From Rikenellaceae bacterium (GTDB taxonomy: Bacteria > Bacteroidota > Bacteroidia > Bacteroidales > UBA932), in NCBI GenBank assembly GCA_900769735.1, contig CAAGHY010000149.1, forward strand, positions 1-13,453: DNA of 13,453 nt. The letters are read 5' to 3'. This document shows positions 8,166 to 13,453 of this stretch, piece after piece (position 1 is the first letter of the stretch; every line of letters starts with the position of its first letter). The translations under genes were made by a program, and so were the position numbers. Under the pieces are notes generated by a model. The model was given only the letters and a program-made list of their open reading frames with translations, did no database searches and was not told the origin of the DNA.

Positions 8166-8198
8166 CAAAAATAAATATTTTGGTTTAAAAATGATAAA
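8166..8198 (-). promoter_or_regulatory. Candidate promoter of the efflux operon
   Basis: On the minus strand TATTTTTG (8173-8166) matches the TAnnTTTG -7 element exactly. An imperfect TTTA (8198-8195) sits 21 bases upstream as a possible -33 element. The leader would be about 100 bases and would include the dyad at 8105-8124. A near-match, GATATTTG at 8138-8131, is an alternative closer to the gene. Confidence 0.35.
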
Positions 8199-8314
8199 TC
8201 TCTGCCATATTAATCCCGACAATTTGTCTCATTTCCAAAATCTATTCCAAAACACAACAAACATCTACCAAAAAGGTCCGAAAAAACACATTTGCATAGA
8301 TTTTGTAACCAAAA
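8178..8314. repeat. Iterated CCAAAA hexamers in the divergent control region
   Basis: CCAAAA occurs on the plus strand at 8235-8240, 8247-8252, 8268-8273 and 8309-8314, with start-to-start spacings of 12, 21 and 41 bases, close to whole helical turns. The first two copies extend to TTCCAAAA. One inverted copy (TTTTGG, 8178-8183) lies between the boxes of the putative efflux promoter. Such spaced direct repeats are the kind of site AraC-family proteins bind, but the region is A-rich and chance copies are possible. Confidence 0.35.
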
Positions 8315-8338
8315 AAAAGAAAACAACAAATTGTAGAA

Positions 8339-9268
8339 ATGACAATTAAAGGCGTAAGTTCAAAAGTGAACCTGCAGAGGTTCATAAAGATGATAGACGG
8401 ATACAGCTTCAACGACAAACTAATAGCTGTAAGAATATCCCCTTTCTCCCAGGGCAATGTCAACAATCTTTCCCCGGCAAAGGAACGCAATGAAAAAATG
8501 GAGAAGATGATGGGCTTCATGTTCATCATTGCAGGCAGCGTTGACCTCTCTATAGATTACATCAACTATACATTCACTGAAAACTGCTGGGTAGAGCTGA
8601 GACCAACAGCAGAGACAAAAATGATGGGTTACAGCGACAACTTTGCCGCATACATCATTATGGTTACGGAATCTTTTGTTCTGGATACACTTCTTGACAA
8701 GAAGCCAATTCCAATCTCCCATTTTGTGGATACCAAGGATTCACCGCACATTGAGATTACGGATGAGGAACTTACTGCCTTGAAATACAGTGCAGACAGG
8801 ATATTGTATTATCTGAGAAACGAGCACAACTACAAAAAGGATATGCTCCACAACACATTCTACAACTTTGTGCTTGAAGCCAGCAACATTTTCCGCAACA
8901 GGGACGGTGCAAGAAAACAGGTACAGACACTCTCAAGGAAAGAGAACATAATAAGGCACTTCATGCACCTTGTAGATGAGCACGGAATGACCGAACACAA
9001 CCCTTCATTCTACTCGGACAAATTGTGCATCAGCACCCAGTACCTCTCAATTATCCTTAAGGAGGTAACAGGATATACCGCAAACTACTGGATTGCAAAG
9101 AAAATCACAACTCATGCAAAAATCCTTCTCCGCACCCCTAACCTTACCATAAAGGAGATTACGGACAAGTTGAGATTTGCAGACCAGTCCTCTTTTGGAA
9201 AATTCTTCAAGAAGCATACCGGCATGTCTCCAAAAAAATATCGGGAAGATTTTTCTTCTCCCCGATAA
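8339..9268 (+). CDS. AraC-family transcriptional regulator, divergent from the efflux operon
   Basis: The protein is 309 residues. The N-terminal part (about 1-195) resembles a cupin-like sensing domain rich in beta strands (for example MGFMFIIAGSVDLSIDY, about 58-74) followed by helices, but I do not recognise its ligand. The C-terminal domain (about 200-305) is a clear AraC double helix-turn-helix: SFYSDKLCISTQYLSIILKE (223-242) is the first and TIKEITDKLRFADQSSFGKF (270-289) the second. It ends with the family signature KKHTGMSPKKYRE (291-303). The gene begins 277 bases from tolC on the opposite strand, so it probably controls the pump operon and itself. No frame-compatible better start is evident. 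It converges on murF, with stop codons three bases apart, and its last codons overlap the murF terminator hairpin. Confidence 0.92.
   Translation: MTIKGVSSKVNLQRFIKMIDGYSFNDKLIAVRISPFSQGNVNNLSPAKERNEKMEKMMGFMFIIAGSVDLSIDYINYTFTENCWVELRPTAETKMMGYSDNFAAYIIMVTESFVLDTLLDKKPIPISHFVDTKDSPHIEITDEELTALKYSADRILYYLRNEHNYKKDMLHNTFYNFVLEASNIFRNRDGARKQVQTLSRKENIIRHFMHLVDEHGMTEHNPSFYSDKLCISTQYLSIILKEVTGYTANYWIAKKITTHAKILLRTPNLTIKEITDKLRFADQSSFGKFFKKHTGMSPKKYREDFSSPR
9231..9267 (-). terminator. Intrinsic terminator of the murF operon, inside the 3' end of the AraC gene
   Basis: On the minus strand TATCGGGGAGA (9267-9257) pairs with TCTTCCCGATA (9249-9239), with one mismatch and a 7-base loop. Seven T residues follow at 9238-9232. 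This is a textbook Rho-independent terminator starting 4 bases after the murF stop. It lies wholly within the last codons of the convergent AraC gene. On the plus strand there is no T-run after the stem. Confidence 0.85.
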
Positions 9269-9271
9269 TTA

Positions 9272-10636
9272 TTACAATGCCTCAATTACCCTTTCAAGCC
9301 TCTTTCCTCTGGACCCTTTTATAAGGATACTGCAGCCGGAAAGGGGTTTTTCTTTAAGATACTGCTGCAGCTGCAATGAATCCTCAAACAGGGTTGCCTC
9401 AAAATCCGGAAGTTCACTCTGCAACTGTGCACAGGCAGTGGCAAACTCCTTTCCAACAAGGTAAATCTGTTCAAACCTGCATTCCGCAGCCAACTTGAGG
9501 ATACCCTTGTGCTCAAGGACAGAATCAGTACCCAACTCAAGCATATCTCCCAACATAAGCACTTTACCTGGCATATTAAGGGTGGCAAAATTCTCAATTG
9601 AAGCCCTCATACTGGTTGGATTGGCATTATAGGCATCCACTATAAGCGAGTTCTTCTCCGTCTTTGCAAGCTGGGAGCGGTTGTTTGAAGGAACATACTC
9701 AGCAATGGCTGCTATGGCATCATTGGTATCCACATCCAGGTATGAAGATACGCACATTGCTGCAAGCACATTGTCTGCGTTGTAGGCACCAATCAGGTTT
9801 GTCCTTATTGTAAGCCACTCAGGCGCACCATTCTCGTTTACAGCTGTAAAGCAAGGATTTGGGATTACAAGTGAAAGGAAAGGTGATCCCCCCTCATCCA
9901 CAACAATCTTTGCACTGTCATTCTTTACTCCGTAAGGAACTGTCTGCATCCTAGGCCTCTGTACAGCCATCTTTACCAAAAGCGGATTGTCCACATTCAC
10001 AAACGCTATTTTCCTGTGCTCATTAAGGTTGTCATACAATTCCCCTTTGGTGGCCATTACACCTTCAAGGGATCCGAATCCCTGCAAGTGCGCCTTGCCA
10101 ACATTTGTAATGAGTCCAAAACTCGGACAAACCAGCTTCACCAGTGTATCAATTTCTCCCGGATTGCTGGCACCCATCTCAATTACGGCAGCCTGCGTTT
10201 CTGAATCCAATCTCAACAAAGTTAAAGGAACACCAATATGGTTGTTCAGGTTGCCCTGAGTTGCCACAACTTTGTATTTCTTTGAAAGGCAGGCAGCTAT
10301 AAGCTCTTTGGTTGTAGTTTTTCCATTGGTTCCGGTAAGGGCAACCACAGGAATGCGGAACTGCTTCCTGTGATGTCTTGCCATCTGCTGCAAAGCAACA
10401 AGGACATCCTCAACCAGAATGATGTGCTCCTGGTCTGCAGCCTCCACCTTTGGTTCATCCACCACCGCATAGGCAGCACCCCCCTGGATGGCAGCCAAAG
10501 CAAAGGCATTTCCGTTGAATGTCTCACCCTTAAGGGCAAAGAACATTCCACCTGAAAGGATGTTTCTTGTATCTGTACATACTCCCGATGTTTGGGTGTA
10601 CAGTTCATAAATTTCCTCTATCTGGAGATTTTTCAT
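9272..10636 (-). CDS. murF: UDP-N-acetylmuramoyl-tripeptide--D-alanyl-D-alanine ligase
   Basis: This 454-residue cytoplasmic enzyme adds D-Ala-D-Ala to UDP-MurNAc-tripeptide, the last soluble step of peptidoglycan precursor synthesis, using ATP. The N-terminal substrate domain carries GVCTDTRNI (18-26). The ATP-binding P-loop is GTNGKTTTKE (102-111). GNLNNHIGVPLTLL (128-141), EMGASNPGEI (153-162) and NVGKAHLQGFGS (178-189) are typical MurF blocks, and ATKGEL (195-200) contains K197, the probable carbamylated lysine. The C-terminal domain contains VDAYNANPTSMRAS and MLGDMLELG, both diagnostic of MurF. It starts 12 bases after dut and is the last gene of the operon. It lies outside a division/cell-wall (dcw) cluster in this window. 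Confidence 0.97.
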   Translation of the reverse strand: MKNLQIEEIYELYTQTSGVCTDTRNILSGGMFFALKGETFNGNAFALAAIQGGAAYAVVDEPKVEAADQEHIILVEDVLVALQQMARHHRKQFRIPVVALTGTNGKTTTKELIAACLSKKYKVVATQGNLNNHIGVPLTLLRLDSETQAAVIEMGASNPGEIDTLVKLVCPSFGLITNVGKAHLQGFGSLEGVMATKGELYDNLNEHRKIAFVNVDNPLLVKMAVQRPRMQTVPYGVKNDSAKIVVDEGGSPFLSLVIPNPCFTAVNENGAPEWLTIRTNLIGAYNADNVLAAMCVSSYLDVDTNDAIAAIAEYVPSNNRSQLAKTEKNSLIVDAYNANPTSMRASIENFATLNMPGKVLMLGDMLELGTDSVLEHKGILKLAAECRFEQIYLVGKEFATACAQLQSELPDFEATLFEDSLQLQQYLKEKPLSGCSILIKGSRGKRLERVIEAL

Positions 10637-10648
10637 ACCGCATTTACC

Positions 10649-11083
10649 TTATTTCACACCTGTTGAACCAAATCCACCTGCACCACGCTCAGTTTCACCC
10701 AACTGGTCAACCTCTTCCCACTCTATCTTCTCATATTTGGCAATCACCATCTGGGCAATCCTCTCACCTGGATTAATCACAAACTTATCTTTTGAAAGAT
10801 TCACAAGAATCACCTTTATCTCTCCACGGTAATCCGCATCCACTGTACCCGGGCTGTTGCATACTGTAACACCGTGTTTTGCAGCCAAACCGCTTCTTGG
10901 CCTTATTTGAGCCTCATAACCTGCAGGAAGCTCAATGTACAAACCCGTAGGGACCATTGCACGGCAAAGTGAATCAAGCTCAATGGGCTCTTCTATTGCT
11001 GCCTTAAGATCCATACCAGCAGAGAGTTCCGTAGCATAAAACGGTACCGGGAAACCACTCTTGTTAACAACCTTCACTTTCAT
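10649..11083 (-). CDS. dut: Deoxyuridine 5'-triphosphate nucleotidohydrolase (dUTPase)
   Basis: This 144-residue trimeric enzyme hydrolyses dUTP to dUMP and pyrophosphate. That keeps uracil out of DNA and feeds dTMP synthesis. All five motifs are present in order: AGMDL (22-26), PRSGLA (62-67), GTVDADYRGEI (79-89) with the catalytic Asp probably D82, GERIAQMV (106-113), and the glycine-rich C-terminal arm RGAGGFGSTG (133-142). The length is normal for the bacterial enzyme. It sits 17 bases after the flippase gene and 12 bases before murF, so it is cotranscribed with envelope genes. Confidence 0.98.
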   Translation of the reverse strand: MKVKVVNKSGFPVPFYATELSAGMDLKAAIEEPIELDSLCRAMVPTGLYIELPAGYEAQIRPRSGLAAKHGVTVCNSPGTVDADYRGEIKVILVNLSKDKFVINPGERIAQMVIAKYEKIEWEEVDQLGETERGAGGFGSTGVK

Positions 11084-11100
11084 AATGTATCTATTTTAAG

Positions 11101-12576
11101 TTATTTTCCAATTATTCTGGCCAAGCCTCCATTTATGCGGAGCACATAAACCATATATACTGCCAGCAACACGGTATTTACCGCAAGTTTCAGCACAAGG
11201 GCATCCTCCATTCCAAACACCCTCTGCAATACTGCAGATACCGCAAACAATGCCACTCCAACCGTTACATACCTGCATATCCTCAACCAATTGTATGGTA
11301 TATAGTAATGCCTGTTGCCAAGCCAAACGCTGTAAAGAAGCATTACAAAACAGCTCAGCACATGCGCTGCAACTGATGCCCAATAAGAGAACAGCGGCAT
11401 AAAGGCCACATTCACAACAACCGTTACAGCCAGTCCGGCCAAAGTTATGTTTATTGCATATTTTGTTTCACCGCTTAACTTGTACCACATTGAAACATTG
11501 AAGAGCATTCCCAGCAACATATAGGAGATGAGCATAAACGGCACAGTTCCCAACGCACCTCGGAAATCCTTGCCCAGGATAAGCCCGATGATATCCATAT
11601 AAAGGGTAACGCCAAGGAATATAAGGACGCAGAATGCTGTAAAATACTCCATCACCTTTGCCAGCAGCTCCTTGTTCTTGCCTCTTGCAAAGAAAAACGG
11701 CTCAGCAGCGTAACGAAACATCTGAATGAACAGGTTCATGATCACAGCCAGCTTTACAGCAGCCTGATACTCACCCAAATCTGCCCTCCATACAGCTCCC
11801 TCAGGGGCAAAGAAACGGAAAAGGATACGGTCAAAACTCTCGTTTACAATACCAGGCAATCCGGCCACCATAAGCGGTATTGAATACACCATCATCTCTT
11901 TCCACAACCCCTTGTTGAAGCTCAGCTTCATCTTGAGGATATCAGGGACAAACAGCAGCGTACAGACCACACAGCTGAGGAACACAGCAAAAATTATATA
12001 GGAGAAATCTGCCGTTGCAGGTATAAGCTCCAAAAGTACGCTTTGCGGATTGGCTGCCAGATATCCGGGCACAACAAAGAACAGGAGCAGATTGAATCCC
12101 AGCTCACTCAATATCTTTATTGTCTTGAAAACCGCAAATTTGAGGGCCTTCTGCTGGAACCTCAACCTTGCAAAAAGGATTGCAGTTATGGAATCAAGTG
12201 CCAGGATGGCACCCGTATAAACTATCATCTTTCCATACCCGCTGTACCCCATAAGATCAGCTATACTGCCGGAAAACAGCCACATCACTGCAAAGAACAG
12301 CATACTCACCCCAAACACAGTGGTAAGGGCAGTACCAAAAGGCTTTGAAGGATCCTCCACCTTGTTTGCAAACCTGAAACATCCTGTCTCCAGACCAAGT
12401 ACCAGCACCACCTGGAGCACAGCTATGTAAGACATTATCTCTGAGTACGAGCCATACTCCCCAACAGTAAGTATGCGGGTATAAATAGGGACAAAGAAGA
12501 AGTTGATCATCCTTGCCAATATGGTGCTCAAGCCGTAAATTGCAGTTTCGCCTGCCAGTTTTTTAAGTATTCCCAT
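11101..12576 (-). CDS. Polysaccharide/lipid-linked oligosaccharide flippase (Wzx/MATE-like)
   Basis: From the ATG at 12576 the protein is 491 residues, with 12-14 predicted membrane helices across its whole length. It probably flips lipid-linked glycan units across the inner membrane. The N-terminus MGILKKLAGETAIYGLSTIL, then ARMINFFFVPIYTRIL and GEYGSYSE, is typical of the polysaccharide-synthesis (Wzx-like) family. A further in-frame ATG at 12621 would add 15 residues that overlap the upstream gene by 41 bases. I prefer 12576 because family members begin just before the first helix and it leaves a 4-base gap after the upstream stop. Which glycan it handles is not shown. It is in an operon with an outer-membrane protein, dut and murF. 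Confidence 0.86.
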   Translation of the reverse strand: MGILKKLAGETAIYGLSTILARMINFFFVPIYTRILTVGEYGSYSEIMSYIAVLQVVLVLGLETGCFRFANKVEDPSKPFGTALTTVFGVSMLFFAVMWLFSGSIADLMGYSGYGKMIVYTGAILALDSITAILFARLRFQQKALKFAVFKTIKILSELGFNLLLFFVVPGYLAANPQSVLLELIPATADFSYIIFAVFLSCVVCTLLFVPDILKMKLSFNKGLWKEMMVYSIPLMVAGLPGIVNESFDRILFRFFAPEGAVWRADLGEYQAAVKLAVIMNLFIQMFRYAAEPFFFARGKNKELLAKVMEYFTAFCVLIFLGVTLYMDIIGLILGKDFRGALGTVPFMLISYMLLGMLFNVSMWYKLSGETKYAINITLAGLAVTVVVNVAFMPLFSYWASVAAHVLSCFVMLLYSVWLGNRHYYIPYNWLRICRYVTVGVALFAVSAVLQRVFGMEDALVLKLAVNTVLLAVYMVYVLRINGGLARIIGK

Positions 12577-12580
12577 CAAG

Positions 12581-13453
12581 TCACTCTTCAAAAATCCGTT
12601 TCTTAAAGAGGAGGAACCCAATGTTCAGCTGCAGATACCATTTGTCCGTCTCCCCTTTCTCATAATAGCTTGCAGAGAGTGATACCGGACCGGCGGGAGA
12701 ATGCCACACAATTGCCGCATTTCCCATAAATGCACCGTGCGGGAATTTTCCACTGTAACCGTACCTTCCTCCCCACTCCTCATATATCGCCCTGTAAGGT
12801 TGGAAATATGAGAGATTGCTATGCAAAAGTAATGTTTTTGTCACACATATCACGGGAGAAATTCCAAATCCTGCATAAGTATCTCCCCTGTAACTTTTCA
12901 GGAGCATTGCATAAGCTGCCGGGAACGGTCTGAAGGCCGGCATTGAGAGCAATTGCGGGATATATCCCTGCATCCCCATTCCCTGCCTCAAGGAGAAATC
13001 CGCCAGATACCCAAGCGCAACCCTGTCTCCAACCCTCACATATCCTTCATACGTTGCCCTCACTCCAAAACCGCTGTGCCCCACTCCCTTTACAGGCAGC
13101 CTCAAATACCGCCCAACGGAGGTCTCACCGGGAAGAAATCTCTCCCAGGCATATCTCCACCCAACCCCAATATGAAATCTCTCCCCCTGGGTTGGATACA
13201 TTGCAAAATTGAGAGTATTCCTCTCCAGTGCCACAGACGGGCTGAAAATGGCAGTTACGGAGAAGTCCTTATGCTGGTTTGACCGGAAAACGTTGTCGGG
13301 AAGAAAATCCACTGCACTCCTCCCCACCACTGCATTTGCCCTCAGTTTAAGGCTCCCTCCGTCATTTGCTGCCATTGCCCCGCCAACTTCCATATAAATT
13401 TCCTTCTGCACCACATTGTCTGCCCAGTAGTTGAACTTGTGCCCAACAAACTC
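12581..13453 (-). CDS. C-terminal part of an outer-membrane beta-barrel protein, probably a patatin-like phospholipase
   Basis: The frame is open through the right edge, giving 290 visible residues with the N-terminus missing; GTG or ATG codons inside the window are not convincing starts. The sequence alternates hydrophobic and polar residues with frequent aromatic and Gly girdles, as in beta strands of an outer-membrane barrel (for example FHIGVGWRYAWERF, GFGVRATYEGYVRVG, HSNLSYFQPYRAIY). The end has SPAGPVSLSASYYEK and WYLQLNIGFLLFKKR, which resemble the last barrel strands of Bacteroidota patatin-like phospholipases with an Omp85-like C-terminal domain. The patatin catalytic motifs (GxSxG and DG[GA]) would lie beyond the window and are not seen. 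A generic porin-type protein or a type IX secretion-associated barrel are alternatives. Its stop is 4 bases before the flippase start. Confidence 0.6.
   Translation of the reverse strand, partial: EFVGHKFNYWADNVVQKEIYMEVGGAMAANDGGSLKLRANAVVGRSAVDFLPDNVFRSNQHKDFSVTAIFSPSVALERNTLNFAMYPTQGERFHIGVGWRYAWERFLPGETSVGRYLRLPVKGVGHSGFGVRATYEGYVRVGDRVALGYLADFSLRQGMGMQGYIPQLLSMPAFRPFPAAYAMLLKSYRGDTYAGFGISPVICVTKTLLLHSNLSYFQPYRAIYEEWGGRYGYSGKFPHGAFMGNAAIVWHSPAGPVSLSASYYEKGETDKWYLQLNIGFLLFKKRIFEE

Noticed and set aside
8128..8349. 73-residue plus-strand open frame in the tolC/AraC intergenic region
   Set aside because: Low-complexity Lys/Asn-rich translation reflects AT-rich control DNA. It overlaps the start of the AraC gene and the putative promoter elements and has no family resemblance.
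12577..12621. Start of the flippase at 12621
   Set aside because: The extra 15 residues are hydrophilic, overlap the upstream gene by 41 bases and precede a standard N-terminus at 12576.
12581..13453. PorQ-like type IX secretion protein as the identity of the right-edge barrel
   Set aside because: Barrel texture alone fits, but the terminal strands (SPAGPVSLSASYYEK and NIGFLLFKKR) look more like the patatin/Omp85-like class. Not excluded outright because the N-terminus is outside the window.
1..13453. CRISPR array, tRNA/rRNA, insertion sequence or phage genes
   Set aside because: No regularly spaced direct repeats, no cloverleaf-like segment and no transposase, integrase or terminal inverted repeats were seen.

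Overview
This is a bacterial chromosomal window that looks like the phylum Bacteroidota, most likely order Bacteroidales. The evidence is the promoter -7 style (TAnnTTTG) in front of several genes, the lack of clear Shine-Dalgarno sequences, a POT-type transporter of the Bacteroidales sort, an outer-membrane barrel protein of the patatin/Omp85-like class common in this group, and the compact envelope gene layout. I cannot name the genus from the sequence. No rRNA, tRNA, CRISPR array, insertion sequence or phage gene is visible.

Layout. (1) Positions 1-926, minus strand: the first ~308 residues of a POT-family (proton-dependent oligopeptide) transporter that runs off the left edge, with codon use typical of a highly expressed gene. 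(2) Positions 927-1070: a divergent promoter region. (3) Positions 1071-2201, plus strand: a WbbL-like family 2 glycosyltransferase, possibly on a nearly leaderless mRNA. (4) Positions 8061-2224, minus strand: a four-gene operon encoding a TolC-like outer-membrane channel, a lipoprotein periplasmic adaptor, an HAE-type RND pump and, as the last gene, a 97-residue PII-like protein. (5) Positions 8062-8338: a 277-base AT-rich divergent control region with a perfect 8+4+8 dyad and several CCAAAA repeats. (6) Positions 8339-9268, plus strand: an AraC-family regulator divergent from the pump. (7) Positions 13453-9272, minus strand: an envelope/housekeeping operon of an outer-membrane barrel protein (truncated by the window edge), a polysaccharide flippase, dUTPase (dut) and MurF. 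A strong intrinsic terminator for this operon lies inside the end of the AraC gene.

How the parts fit. The AraC regulator, the dyad/repeat region and the tolC-adaptor-RND-PII operon look like one self-contained efflux module: a regulator that controls pump expression, a tripartite pump spanning both membranes, and a small PII-fold protein that may sense a metabolite or ligand and adjust the pump. The PII-like gene tied to an HAE-type RND pump is the most interesting feature here. The other genes are ordinary envelope biogenesis and nucleotide hygiene genes.
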